Counted from the stretch's first letter, positions 6,083-14,794 are shown. The stretch is 16,030 nt of DNA from Kytococcus schroeteri (GCF_002847825.1 NZ_PKIZ01000002.1:58565-74594); one strand, 5' to 3'. Program-made: numbers and translations. Notes: generated from the sequence alone by a model not told the origin.

Positions 6083-9000
6083 GTGGCCCAGAACCACTCC
6101 TCCGACGCCCAGGCCACCTTTGGGGCCAACGACTGGCTCGTGGAGGACATGTACGACCAGTGGCGTGAGGATCCTGACTCGGTGGGCACCGAGTGGCAGG
6201 AGCTCTTCGCCACCTGGAGCCCCGAGGGCGGCGACGCCCCGCAGGCTGGTTCCGCCACGAAGAAGTCCTCCCCGAAGGCCACCGGCAGCGACTCCGCCCC
6301 GGCCGAGCAGGCCAAGGAGCGCGCGCGGGCCGAGAAGGCTGGCAAGGACGCGACCGGCGAGAAGCCGGTCGACCCGGTGAAGGCCGCGGCCGCCGACCCG
6401 ACCTCCGACGAGGCCCCCGAGCGTCCGGCCAAGGTGCGCCGCGCTCCGGCCGAGAAGGTCGTCCCGTCGCAGAAGCGCTCGACCGTGCTGCGCGAGGACA
6501 CCGCGCCGGCCGAGGGCCTCATCCCGCCGCGCCGCCGCCCGCTGAGCCGCGACATGCCCGGCCCGCGTGACGTGCAGGGCGAGGTCGAGGCGAAGACCGA
6601 GAAGATCAAGGGCACCGCGGCCGCCATCGTCAAGGCGATGGACGCCTCCCGCGAGGTGCCCACGGCCACCTCCGTGCGCGCCGTGCCCGCGAAGGCCCTG
6701 ATCGACAACCGCATCGTCATCAACGGCCACCTGGCCCGCAACCGCGGTGGAAAGATCAGCTTCACCCACCTCATCGGGTACGCCCTGGTCAAGGCCGTGC
6801 GCGCGATGCCGGACATGAACTTCCTGTACGGCACGGACGAGAAGGGCAAGCCCACCGTCACCGACCCGGGCACCCTCAACCTCGGCATCGCCATCGACAT
6901 GAAGAAGCCGGACGGCAGCCGCACGCTGCTCGTGCCGAGCATCAAGAACGCCGACCAGATGGACTTCACCCAGTTCTGGTTCGCCTACGACGCGATGGTG
7001 GCCAAGGCCCGCGACAACAAGCTCGACGTCAGCGACCTCACCGGCACCACGATGTCGCTGACCAACCCCGGCGGCATCGGCACCAACCACTCCGTGCCGC
7101 GCCTCATGTCCGGCCAGTCGGCCATCATCGGCGTGGGCTCGCTGGACTACCCGGCCGAGTTCCAGGGCATGGCCCCCGAGCGCATCGCCAAGGACGCCGT
7201 CAGCAAGATCCTCACGCTGACCTCCACCTACGACCACCGCGTCATCCAGGGTGCGGCCTCCGGCGAGTTCCTCAAGCTGGTGCACGGCTACCTGCTGGGC
7301 GAGGAGGGTTTCTACGACGAGATCTTCCAGTCCCTGCGCATCCCCTACGAGCCGGTGCGCTGGACCCCGGACATCGCCGCGGTGCACGAGGACGACCTCT
7401 CCAAGGACGCCCGCGTGCAGGCGCTCATCCAGGCCTACCGGGAGCGCGGCCACCTCATGGCCGACACCGACCCGCTGGAGTACACCCTGCGGCGCCACCC
7501 CGACCTGGACATCAACACCCACGGCCTGACCCTGTGGGACCTGGACCGCACCTTCGCCACCAACGGCTTCGGCGGCTCCGCCCGCCTGCCGCTGCGCGAC
7601 ATCCTGGGGATCCTGCGCGACTCCTACTGCCGCACCATCGGCGTGGAGTACATGTACATCTCCGACCCGGTGCAGCGCCGCTGGATGCAGGAGCAGCTGG
7701 AGCAGCCGTTCGAGAAGCCGGACCGCGAGGAGCAGCTCAACCTGCTGGGCCGCCTGAACGCCGCCGAGGCCTTCGAGACCTTCCTGCAGACCAAGTTCGT
7801 GGGCCAGAAGCGCTTCAGCCTCGAGGGTGGCGAGTCCGTCATCGCGATGCTGGACATCATCCTGCGCGACGCCGCCGTGAACGGCCTCTCCGAGGTGTGC
7901 ATCGGCATGCCGCACCGTGGCCGCCTCAACGTGCTGGCCAACATCGCCGGCAAGTCCTACGCCCAGATCTTCCGCGAGTTCGAGGGCGAGTCCGGCTCGG
8001 CCCACGGCTCGGGCGACGTGAAGTACCACCTGGGCACCTCGGGCACCTACAGCGACGACGAGGGCAACGAGGTGGGCGTCTACCTGGCCGCCAACCCCTC
8101 GCACCTGGAGGCCGTGAACCCGGTGCTCGAGGGCATCGCCCGCGCCAAGCAGGACCGCGTGGCCACGCAGGACGGCGAGTACCCGGTGCTGCCGATCCTG
8201 CTGCACGGTGACGCGGCCTTCGCGGGCCAGGGCGTCGTGGCCGAGACCCTGCAGATGAGCGGCCTGGCCGGCTACAAGACCGGCGGCACCATCCACATCG
8301 TGGTCAACAACCAGGTGGGCTTCACCACCTCGCCGCTGGAGGGCCGCACCGCGCGCTACTCCACCGACGTGGCCAAGATGATCGAGGCGCCGGTGTTCCA
8401 CGTGAACGGCGACGACCCCGAGGCCTGCGCCCGCGTGGCCGAGCTGGCCTTCGCCTACCGCGAGGCCTTCCACAAGGACGTCGTGGTGGACCTGGTCTGC
8501 TACCGCCGCCGTGGTCACAACGAGGGCGACGACCCCTCGATGACGCAGCCGCAGATGTACAACCTGGTGAACAACAAGCGCTCCGTGCGCAAGATCTACC
8601 AGGACTCCCTGCTGGGCCGTGGCGACATCTCCGAGGACGACGCCAAGGCGATGCTGCAGGACTACCAGCAGAAGCTGGAGTCGGTCTTCACCGAGACCAA
8701 GCAGGCCCTCAAGGAGAACGCGGCCAACGGCAACGCCGGCCAGAAGGACCAGGAGCAGGTGGAGCACGGGTGGGACTCCCCCCTCGACACCTCCATCGAG
8801 CCGGAGCTGCTGAAGCGGCTCGGCGAGGTCTTCTCCGACGTGCCCGAGGGCTTCACCGTGCACCCCAAGCTCGGCAAGCTGCTCGAGCGCCGCACCGCGA
8901 TGACCACCGAGGGCGACATCGACTGGGGCATGGGCGAGCTGCTCGCCTTCGGTGCCACGCTGGCCGGTGGCCGTGACGTGCGCATGTCCGGCCAGGACGT

Positions 9001-9952
9001 CCGCCGCGGCACGTTCACCCAGCGCCACGCCGTGATGGTGGACAACGTGACCGCCGACGAGTGGACCCCGCTGCGTCATATCAGCGAGGACCAGGGCCGC
9101 TTCGACGTCTACGACTCGCTCCTGAGCGAGTACGCGGTGCTCGGCTTCGAGTACGGCTACGCGGTGGAGGACGACGAGGCCCTCGTGCTCTGGGAGGCCC
9201 AGTTCGGCGACTTCGTCGACGGCGCCCAGACGATCATCGACGAGTTCATCGCCTCCTCGGAGCAGAAGTGGAACCAGCGCTCCCGCGTGGTGCTGCTGCT
9301 GCCGCACGGCTACGAGGGCCAGGGCCCGGACCACTCCTCGGCCCGCATCGAGCGCTTCCTGACGCTGGTGGCCGAGAACAACATGACCGTGGCCTACCCG
9401 TCCACGCCGGCCAACCACTTCCACCTGCTGCGCAAGCAGGCCGAGAGCGAGCCCGGCCGCCCGCTGGTGGTGTTCACGCCCAAGCAGCTGCTGCGCGTGA
9501 AGGCCGCCGTGAGCCCGGTGAAGGACTTCACCGAGGGCCGGTTCCAGCCGGTGCTCGGTGACCCGGCCCAGCCGGACGCCCAGGCCGTCAAGCGGGTGCT
9601 GGTGTGCTCCAGCCGCGTGTTCTACGACCTGGCCGCCGAGCGCGACAAGCGTGGCGCGAAGGACGTGGCCATCGTGCGCGTGGAGCAGCTCGCCCCGCTG
9701 CCGGCCGAGGAGCTGGCGCAGGAGCTGGCGCAGTACCCCGACGCCGAGCTGGTGTGGGTGCAGGACGAGCCGTTCAACCAGGGCGCGTGGCCGTACATGA
9801 AGGTCAACCTGCCGGGCGCCCTCGCGGAGCACGGTGAGGAGCGCGAGATCCGCCCGGTGGCCCGTCCGGCCTCGGCCTCCCCGGCCACCGGCGTGGGCTC
9901 CAAGCACAAGAACGAGCAGGCGGACCTGATCCGCCGCGCTTTCGAGGAGTGA
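6083..9952 (+). CDS. kgd: Multifunctional 2-oxoglutarate dehydrogenase E1 / decarboxylase / succinyltransferase (Kgd)
   Basis: Fused E1-E2 enzyme of 1289 residues that decarboxylates 2-oxoglutarate with thiamine diphosphate and can pass the succinyl group on to CoA, in the TCA cycle. Order of parts: an N-terminal helical segment (FGANDWLVEDMYDQW), an Ala/Pro/Lys/Glu-rich linker (about 45-165), an E2 acyltransferase core (about 170-410) with the catalytic DHR motif (D384-H385-R386), then E1 (about 430 to the end). E1 carries MPHRGRLN (609-616), the diphosphate/Mg site GD (709-710) with NN (742-743), and RRGHNEGDDPS (809-819). There is no lipoyl domain, as in other Kgd proteins. I chose GTG 6083 because MAQNHSSDAQATFG matches the usual N-terminus and AAGG lies 10 bases upstream; the frame itself opens at 6032. 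In mycobacteria and corynebacteria this enzyme is inhibited by the FHA protein GarA/OdhI, which is not in the window. Confidence 0.96.
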   Translation: MAQNHSSDAQATFGANDWLVEDMYDQWREDPDSVGTEWQELFATWSPEGGDAPQAGSATKKSSPKATGSDSAPAEQAKERARAEKAGKDATGEKPVDPVKAAAADPTSDEAPERPAKVRRAPAEKVVPSQKRSTVLREDTAPAEGLIPPRRRPLSRDMPGPRDVQGEVEAKTEKIKGTAAAIVKAMDASREVPTATSVRAVPAKALIDNRIVINGHLARNRGGKISFTHLIGYALVKAVRAMPDMNFLYGTDEKGKPTVTDPGTLNLGIAIDMKKPDGSRTLLVPSIKNADQMDFTQFWFAYDAMVAKARDNKLDVSDLTGTTMSLTNPGGIGTNHSVPRLMSGQSAIIGVGSLDYPAEFQGMAPERIAKDAVSKILTLTSTYDHRVIQGAASGEFLKLVHGYLLGEEGFYDEIFQSLRIPYEPVRWTPDIAAVHEDDLSKDARVQALIQAYRERGHLMADTDPLEYTLRRHPDLDINTHGLTLWDLDRTFATNGFGGSARLPLRDILGILRDSYCRTIGVEYMYISDPVQRRWMQEQLEQPFEKPDREEQLNLLGRLNAAEAFETFLQTKFVGQKRFSLEGGESVIAMLDIILRDAAVNGLSEVCIGMPHRGRLNVLANIAGKSYAQIFREFEGESGSAHGSGDVKYHLGTSGTYSDDEGNEVGVYLAANPSHLEAVNPVLEGIARAKQDRVATQDGEYPVLPILLHGDAAFAGQGVVAETLQMSGLAGYKTGGTIHIVVNNQVGFTTSPLEGRTARYSTDVAKMIEAPVFHVNGDDPEACARVAELAFAYREAFHKDVVVDLVCYRRRGHNEGDDPSMTQPQMYNLVNNKRSVRKIYQDSLLGRGDISEDDAKAMLQDYQQKLESVFTETKQALKENAANGNAGQKDQEQVEHGWDSPLDTSIEPELLKRLGEVFSDVPEGFTVHPKLGKLLERRTAMTTEGDIDWGMGELLAFGATLAGGRDVRMSGQDVRRGTFTQRHAVMVDNVTADEWTPLRHISEDQGRFDVYDSLLSEYAVLGFEYGYAVEDDEALVLWEAQFGDFVDGAQTIIDEFIASSEQKWNQRSRVVLLLPHGYEGQGPDHSSARIERFLTLVAENNMTVAYPSTPANHFHLLRKQAESEPGRPLVVFTPKQLLRVKAAVSPVKDFTEGRFQPVLGDPAQPDAQAVKRVLVCSSRVFYDLAAERDKRGAKDVAIVRVEQLAPLPAEELAQELAQYPDAELVWVQDEPFNQGAWPYMKVNLPGALAEHGEEREIRPVARPASASPATGVGSKHKNEQADLIRRAFEE

Positions 9953-9957
9953 GCCCC

Positions 9958-11118
9958 GTGGACGCCTTCCGCGAGCGCTACCACCGCGAGCTGGCCCTCT
10001 CGCTGGACATCACCGACGACGTGGTGGACGGCGAGGACCAGTTGCCCACCGGCTGGCACCTGCGCAAGCCGGTCTCGGCCGAGACGCCGGCCATGACCCG
10101 GCTGCTCGCCGCTCACCAGGAGGCGGTGCTGGGCAAGGCCAGCACCGCCTGGGTGGACGTCGACGACCGCGTCCTGGGCCGTGGTGCGGAGTTCCGCTTC
10201 CACCGCATCGCCCAGGACGCCGAGGGCGAGGTGCGCGGCTGGGTCAACGTCCACGACCGCGCCGTGCACCGCGTGATGCTCGACGTCTACCTCGACCCGC
10301 GGCTCGTGGCCGGGGAGCTCGAGGGGGTGGACCCCGTGCAGGTCTGGAAGGCCCTCTTCGCCTGGGGCCGGGCGGCGGCCGTCCGCATCGCGTGGCGCCG
10401 TGGCGTGCAGGAGACGACGCTGGACGCCAGCCCCTACGAGGCGGACACCTTCACCCGTGAGCGCCTCGCCGAGGCCGGTTTCGAGCACACCCGCACGTGG
10501 TGGCAGATGCGCCGCCCGGTGGATCCCTCGGAGGCCGACGTGGAGACGCTCGGCGCACCGAAGGACGGGCTGGTCATCCGCATGGTCGACCAGAACACCT
10601 CGGGCCGCCTGCCCAACGAGGACGACCTGCGCCAGGTGCACCAGACGCTGGAGGACTCCTTCCGCGACCACTTCAACAGCCAGCCCGAGCCGTTCCTGGA
10701 GTTCGTGAGCCGGCTCCGCGAGGACCGCGCCCACCGGTGGGACCACTGGTGGATCGCCGAGCTCGAGGAGGACGGCACCCCTGCCGGGGCCGTCATCGCC
10801 GCCGCGGTGCTCGACGACGGGCCGCTGGACGAGCAGCTGCGCCGCGCCGAGGAGGGCCTCCAGCAGGCCGTCCCGGAGGCGGTGGGCAGCTACGTGGAGT
10901 ACCTCGGCGTGACGCGCGCCGCCCGCGGCCGCGGCGCGGCCAAGGGCCTCCTGCACGCCGTGATCCGCGACGCCGCCGAGCGCGGGCGCCAGTTCGTGGA
11001 CCTGGAGGTCGACGCGAGCTCCCCCACCAACGCACACGAGATCTACTCGGCAATGGGGTGGCGCACCAAGTACTCCACCGACACCTGGCACGCCACCCTG
11101 CAGGTCCCGCAGGGCTGA
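9958..11118 (+). CDS. GNAT family N-acetyltransferase (two GNAT-like halves)
   Basis: Protein of about 386 residues. The C-terminal half has a clear acetyl-CoA-binding motif A, VTRAARGRGAAKG (318-330), followed by VDLEVDASSPTNAHEIYSAMGW, the usual late GNAT strand-helix pattern with a Tyr. The N-terminal half (GWVNVHDRAVHRVMLDVYLDP, then ERLAEAGFEHTRTWWQM) looks like a diverged second GNAT fold, as in two-domain actinobacterial acetyltransferases. The acceptor substrate is not recognisable. I prefer GTG 9958, which has GAGGAG 8 bases upstream. A GTG at 9949 overlaps the kgd stop in a GTGA junction and is the alternative. Either way translation is probably coupled to kgd. A hairpin follows the stop. 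Confidence 0.82.
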   Translation: MDAFRERYHRELALSLDITDDVVDGEDQLPTGWHLRKPVSAETPAMTRLLAAHQEAVLGKASTAWVDVDDRVLGRGAEFRFHRIAQDAEGEVRGWVNVHDRAVHRVMLDVYLDPRLVAGELEGVDPVQVWKALFAWGRAAAVRIAWRRGVQETTLDASPYEADTFTRERLAEAGFEHTRTWWQMRRPVDPSEADVETLGAPKDGLVIRMVDQNTSGRLPNEDDLRQVHQTLEDSFRDHFNSQPEPFLEFVSRLREDRAHRWDHWWIAELEEDGTPAGAVIAAAVLDDGPLDEQLRRAEEGLQQAVPEAVGSYVEYLGVTRAARGRGAAKGLLHAVIRDAAERGRQFVDLEVDASSPTNAHEIYSAMGWRTKYSTDTWHATLQVPQG

Positions 11119-11133
11119 GAGGCGTCGACACCA

Positions 11134-11167
11134 CGGTCCGGCGCACGCGATGATGTGCGCCGGACCG
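11134..11167 (+). terminator. Terminator-like hairpin after the GNAT gene
   Basis: Perfect 13-bp stem, 11134-11146 with 11155-11167, around an 8-base loop. It begins 15 bases after the GNAT stop and probably ends the kgd-GNAT transcript. Confidence 0.7.
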
Positions 11168-11168
11168 G

Positions 11169-11174
11169 TAGGTT
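11169..11174 (+). promoter_or_regulatory. Candidate -10 box for the SGNH-like/sodX pair
   Basis: TAGGTT fits TAnnnT and lies directly after the hairpin, giving a leader of about 30 bases before GTG 11212. The -35 is unclear because that position falls inside the hairpin. Confidence 0.35.
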
Positions 11175-11211
11175 CCCCCACGCACCCACCCACCAATCCC
11201 AAGGAGCCGGC

Positions 11212-11886
11212 GTGACCGACACCCGCCCCACCTATCCCAGTGACAGCACCCGCCCCACCTTCGACAGCAAGCAGCAGTTCCAGGTGAGCGAGGGCCAGCG
11301 GCGCATCGGGCTGTGCTTCGTGGGCGACGGGTCGGTGGCCGGCTACGGCGACGAGCGGGCCCTGGGCTGGGTCGGCCGCGTGATGGCCCGCACCCCCCTG
11401 GAGCACGTGGACCTGGCCGCCTACAACCTGGGCGTGGTGGGAGCCACCTCCGCCCACCTCCTGGCCCGTTGGCGCACCGAGTGCGACCCGCGCTGGGAGC
11501 AGCGCAACGAGCGCCGTCTGGTCATCGGCGTCGGTGCCGGGGACCCGGAGGCCGCGCTGACCACCGCCCGCTCGCGCCTCAACGTGGCCAACATGCTCGA
11601 CGACGCGGCCACGCACGGCATCGCCACCTTTGTGGTGTCCCCCACCCCGGTGGTGGACGCGGTGGCCAACGAGAAGCTGCGCGCCATCGTGGACGCGCAG
11701 GCCGACGTGTGCGCCCGCCGTGGCGTGCCGTTCGTGGACTGCTTCACCCCGCTGCTGGGCCACCAGCAGTGGGAGGCCGAGATGCTCGCCGGCGACGGCC
11801 GCAACCCCGGCCGCACCGGCTACGGCCTGCTCGCCTGGCTCGTGCTCAACGGTGGCTGGCACCGCTGGATGCGTCTGGGCGAGTGA
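11212..11886 (+). CDS. SGNH/GDSL-hydrolase-fold protein, probable pseudoenzyme
   Basis: Protein of 224 residues; GTG 11212 is chosen because AAGGAG lies 5 bases upstream. The frame follows the small cytoplasmic SGNH hydrolase family. Block I is CFVGDGSVAGYGD...GWVGRV (35-57), block II YNLGVVGATSAHLLARW (71-87), block III VIGVGAGD (104-111), and block V DGRNPGRTGY (195-204). In active relatives these read GDS, GxND and DxxHP. Here the nucleophile Ser is Gly40 (a Ser sits one place later), the oxyanion Asn is Gly110, and the catalytic His is Asn198; only Asp195 remains. The fold appears intact but ester hydrolysis is unlikely, so a binding or regulatory role is possible. The gene overlaps sodX by GTGA, implying co-translation. 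Family assignment is confident; function is unknown. Confidence 0.8.
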   Translation: MTDTRPTYPSDSTRPTFDSKQQFQVSEGQRRIGLCFVGDGSVAGYGDERALGWVGRVMARTPLEHVDLAAYNLGVVGATSAHLLARWRTECDPRWEQRNERRLVIGVGAGDPEAALTTARSRLNVANMLDDAATHGIATFVVSPTPVVDAVANEKLRAIVDAQADVCARRGVPFVDCFTPLLGHQQWEAEMLAGDGRNPGRTGYGLLAWLVLNGGWHRWMRLGE

Positions 11887-12233
11887 GTCCCCGCATCGGT
11901 CTGGCGCGTGTCTCCGGCCGCTCGATGGAGCCGGTCCTCCGGGAGGGGGACCGGCTCCTCGTGCTCCACGGGGCGCGACCCCGCCCCGGCCGGCTCGTCG
12001 TCGCCCAGCTCCCGCCCGGCCCGGCCGGCCCCCGCCCGATGGGGGTGAAGCGCGCCACCCACCGCCGAGTGGTGGACGGCGACGTCCGCTGGTGGCTCGC
12101 CAGCGACAACCCGGGTGCCGGGACGGACTCGCGCACCTTCGGCCCGGTCAGGGCCGGCGCGGTGGTGGCCGTCGTCCTGGCCCGCCTCCCCCGACGGCGC
12201 CGGTGGGCCTCACACCGCCGACGGAGGGCCTGA
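11883..12233 (+). CDS. sodX: Nickel-type superoxide dismutase maturation protease (S24/S26-like)
   Basis: Small protease of 116 residues with the signal-peptidase-type Ser/Lys dyad: Ser14 in GRSMEP (12-17) and Lys56 in MGVKR (53-57). It also has the S26 box SDNPGAGTDSRTFGPV (74-89). There is no long N-terminal membrane anchor, which matches the short actinobacterial SodX proteins rather than type I signal peptidases. SodX is thought to trim the propeptide of Ni-SOD, and sodN lies 2.6 kb downstream on the same strand, which supports the call. The start GTG 11883 overlaps the preceding stop (GTGA), so it is translated with the SGNH-like gene. The C-terminus is unusually Arg-rich (RLPRRRRWASHRRRRA). 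Confidence 0.82.
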   Translation: MSPRIGLARVSGRSMEPVLREGDRLLVLHGARPRPGRLVVAQLPPGPAGPRPMGVKRATHRRVVDGDVRWWLASDNPGAGTDSRTFGPVRAGAVVAVVLARLPRRRRWASHRRRRA

Positions 12234-12248
12234 GCCGATTCCGCCGGT

Positions 12249-12254
12249 TACGCT
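12249..12254 (+). promoter_or_regulatory. Candidate -10 box for the cupin gene
   Basis: TACGCT (TAnnnT) lies 16 bases after the sodX stop and about 95 bases before the cupin GTG. No -35 is evident, so this is weak. Confidence 0.25.
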
Positions 12255-12349
12255 GGGGCCCCCTCTGTGGTGGATCGGCCCCGATGGTCGGACCGCACCG
12301 CCGGAGGACCCGTGACGTCCCCTCCACCCCCACGAGCAGGAGCAGACCC

Positions 12350-12736
12350 GTGCAGCAGGACACCACCGACGCCGCCCGCCGCGACCCCCGCGCCGAGGTG
12401 GTGGAGGACTCCCGCCCCTGGGGTCGCTTCGAGCAGTTCACCCACAACGAGCAGTCCACGGTGAAGCTCATCACCGTGCTGCCGGGCCAGCGCCTCTCCC
12501 TGCAGGTGCACGAGCACCGCGACGAGCTCTGGGTGGTGACCCATGGCCCCGTGACCGCGCAGGTGGGCGACGAGACCACCACGGTGGAGGCCGGCGGCCG
12601 TGTGTGGATCCCCCGCGGCGCCACCCACCGCCTGGGCAACCCGGGCACGCAGGACGCACAGGTGCTCGAGGTGGCCTTCGGCACCTTCGACGAGGGCGAC
12701 ATCGAGCGCCTGGAGGACGACTACTCCCGCGGCTGA
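12350..12736 (+). CDS. Stand-alone phosphomannose isomerase type II-like cupin
   Basis: Single-domain cupin of 128 residues. RPWGRFEQF (22-30) followed by VKLITVLPGQRLSLQVHEHRDELWVV (38-63) and GGRVWIPRGATHRLGNPG (82-99) matches the C-terminal isomerase domain of bifunctional mannose-6-phosphate isomerase/mannose-1-phosphate guanylyltransferases. Likely metal ligands are H54, H56, E59 and H93. The guanylyltransferase half is absent, so this is a free isomerase-type domain of the kind often found alone. It would interconvert fructose-6-phosphate and mannose-6-phosphate, or bind a related sugar phosphate. The GTG start at 12350 is supported by AGGAG 7 bases upstream. The nucleotide-sugar dehydratase downstream fits a role in surface polysaccharide precursors. 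Confidence 0.8.
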   Translation: MQQDTTDAARRDPRAEVVEDSRPWGRFEQFTHNEQSTVKLITVLPGQRLSLQVHEHRDELWVVTHGPVTAQVGDETTTVEAGGRVWIPRGATHRLGNPGTQDAQVLEVAFGTFDEGDIERLEDDYSRG

Positions 12737-12832
12737 GGCGGGTTGCCCGTCGCGGAGCCGCGCCCCGTGGCGAGGTTCGCCATGTGACGAACGCCGTAGT
12801 CCACGGCGTGGGGCGCGCCGCCCACCGTCGGC

Positions 12833-12838
12833 TATCTT
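12833..12838 (+). promoter_or_regulatory. Candidate -10 box for the dehydratase gene
   Basis: TATCTT (TAnnnT) lies 48 bases before GTG 12887. A 6-bp hairpin (GGTCCC 12845-12850 with GGGACC 12855-12860) would sit at the very 5' end of such a transcript and could stabilise it. No good -35 is visible. Confidence 0.4.
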
Positions 12839-12886
12839 CGGGGTGGTCCCCTCGGGGACCGCACCACCACCGACGAGAGGGAGACC

Positions 12887-14794
12887 GTGGCGAACGATCT
12901 GCGCAGTGACCAGACGACCCGGGACCGAGCGGTCCGCCTGACGTGGGCGGGGATCGACGCTCTCCTCTGGTTCGTCGCGACCTGGGCCGCCACCGCGCTG
13001 CGGTTCGACTTCTCGATCGGCGAGGCCCATCTGCTGGGAACGATCGGTATGGCCGCGTTGGCCGCCGCGTTCCATGTGGCCCTGGGCCTCGTCGTCGGCC
13101 CCTACGCGGTCGGCCACCAGCGGGGCTCCTTCGAAGAGGTCGCCGACCTCGCGCGGGTCACACTCATCACGATGGCTGTGCTGCTCGTGGTGGAGCTGGC
13201 CAGCCCCGGCGTGGGTGTCCCCCGCAGCGTCCCGCTCATCGCGGGCCTGGTGGCCCTGGCCGGCATGCTGGCCGTGCGCTTCGTGCTCCGTGCCCGGAAC
13301 ACGCGGCAGGCAGCCTCGGCCGACCGCGAGCACCGGGCCCTGATCTTCGGGGCGGGCTCCGCCGGCCGGCAGCTCGTCCGGTCGATCATCGAGGACCCCA
13401 AGGCCGCCTACACGCCGGTCGGCTTCGTCGACGACGCCCCGAGCAAGGCGAAGCTCCGGATCGACGGCGTGCGCGTCCGCGGCACGCGGCGGGACATCAA
13501 GGCCCTCGCCGAGGCCCACGACGCGAGCCACCTCATCATCGCCCTCCCCAATGCGGACTCCGAGCTCCTGCGCGAACTCACCGAGCTCGGCGACGAGGCC
13601 GGCCTGCGCACCATGGTGCTCCCCCCAGTCGCCAGCATCGCCGACGGCCGCCCGCAGGTCTCGGACCTGCGCGACATCAACCTCGCCGACCTGCTGGGCC
13701 GCCGCCCCATCGAGCTGGACCAGGCCGCCATCTCCGCCGAGCTCTCGGGCAAGGTGGTGCTGGTGACCGGCGCCGGCGGCTCCATCGGCTCCGAGCTGGC
13801 CCGCCAGATCTCCAAGTTCAAGCCGGCCAAGCTGCTGCTGCTCGAGCGCGACGAGTCCTCCCTGCAGGCCACCTCCATGAGCCTCGTCGGCCACGGCCTG
13901 CTCGACTCCGACGACCTGGTGCTCGCCGACATCCGCGACCTGCAGGGCCTGCACGCGGTCTTCCAGCGCCACCGCCCGGAGGTCGTGTTCCACGCCGCGG
14001 CGCTCAAGCACCTGCCCCTGCTGGAGGCCTACCCGCACGAGGCGTGGCTGACCAACGTCATGGGCACCCACAACGTCCTCACGGCCGCGAGCGCCGCCGG
14101 GGTGCGCACCTTCGTCAACGTCTCCACCGACAAGGCCGCCAACCCCACCAGCGTTCTCGGCTACTCCAAGCGGCTGGCCGAGCGCATCACGAGCGACTTC
14201 GCCAGCAAGGAGCCCGGCCGCTACGTCTCGGTGCGCTTCGGCAACGTCCTGGGGTCCCGCGGGTCGGTCATCCCGGCCTTCACCGCGCAGATCCGCAAGG
14301 GCGGGCCGGTGACGGTCACCCACCCGGACGTGGAACGCTACTTCATGCTCATCCCCGAGGCCTGCCAGCTGGTGATGCAGGCCGCCGCCATCGGGCACGA
14401 CGGCGAGGTGATGGTGCTCGACATGGGTACGCCGGTGAAGATCGTGGACGTGGCCAAGCGCCTCATCGCGATGTCCGGCAAGCGAGACGTCGAGATCACG
14501 TACACCGGTCTGCGCCCGGGCGAGAAGATGAGCGAGGAGCTCTTCAAGCCGGGGGACGACGCCCGCGTGACCGGCCACGAGCTGGTCTCCGCGGTGGACG
14601 TGCCGCTGCTCGACCGCGACGTGGTCCGCGACCTGGTCTTCGACGACGCGGAGTCGGCCCGGGCCTACATGGACCGGGAGGCCACCTTCGACCTCGAGGT
14701 GCGCCGCACCGACGACACGCAGAGCAACGCGGTCCTCGGCGATGGGCGCACGCACCCCGAGCAGGAGGGCGCCCACCCCGCCCGCGACCTCTGA
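12887..14794 (+). CDS. Membrane-anchored nucleotide-sugar 4,6-dehydratase (CapD/WbpM/PglF type)
   Basis: Protein of 635 residues. The N-terminal third is a membrane domain with about four hydrophobic segments (near 22-38, 50-72, 90-104, 114-134), followed by a CoA-binding-like Rossmann region with GAGSAG (155-160). The C-terminal half is an extended SDR with the NAD-binding GAGGSIG (295-301), FHAAALKHLPLLE (368-380), and the catalytic stretch STDKAANPTSVLGYSKR (413-429). The position equivalent to the SDR Tyr is Leu424; WbpM relatives have Met there, so loss of Tyr is normal for the class. Later motifs VRFGNVLGSRGSVIP and LRPGEK are also typical. Members make UDP-4-keto-6-deoxy sugars from UDP-GlcNAc for surface glycans; the exact substrate here is inferred. 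GTG 12887 has GAGGGAG just upstream. Confidence 0.92.
   Translation: MANDLRSDQTTRDRAVRLTWAGIDALLWFVATWAATALRFDFSIGEAHLLGTIGMAALAAAFHVALGLVVGPYAVGHQRGSFEEVADLARVTLITMAVLLVVELASPGVGVPRSVPLIAGLVALAGMLAVRFVLRARNTRQAASADREHRALIFGAGSAGRQLVRSIIEDPKAAYTPVGFVDDAPSKAKLRIDGVRVRGTRRDIKALAEAHDASHLIIALPNADSELLRELTELGDEAGLRTMVLPPVASIADGRPQVSDLRDINLADLLGRRPIELDQAAISAELSGKVVLVTGAGGSIGSELARQISKFKPAKLLLLERDESSLQATSMSLVGHGLLDSDDLVLADIRDLQGLHAVFQRHRPEVVFHAAALKHLPLLEAYPHEAWLTNVMGTHNVLTAASAAGVRTFVNVSTDKAANPTSVLGYSKRLAERITSDFASKEPGRYVSVRFGNVLGSRGSVIPAFTAQIRKGGPVTVTHPDVERYFMLIPEACQLVMQAAAIGHDGEVMVLDMGTPVKIVDVAKRLIAMSGKRDVEITYTGLRPGEKMSEELFKPGDDARVTGHELVSAVDVPLLDRDVVRDLVFDDAESARAYMDREATFDLEVRRTDDTQSNAVLGDGRTHPEQEGAHPARDL

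Noticed and set aside
5987..9907. A 1306-codon open frame on the minus strand, opposite kgd
   Set aside because: It mirrors kgd almost exactly, and its translation is a low-complexity Val/Leu/Gly/His/Arg-rich string with no recognisable domain. Long stop-free antisense frames are expected opposite high-GC3 genes.
12248..14776. An 842-codon minus-strand frame opposite the cupin and dehydratase genes
   Set aside because: Antisense shadow of two well-supported genes, with no family motifs.
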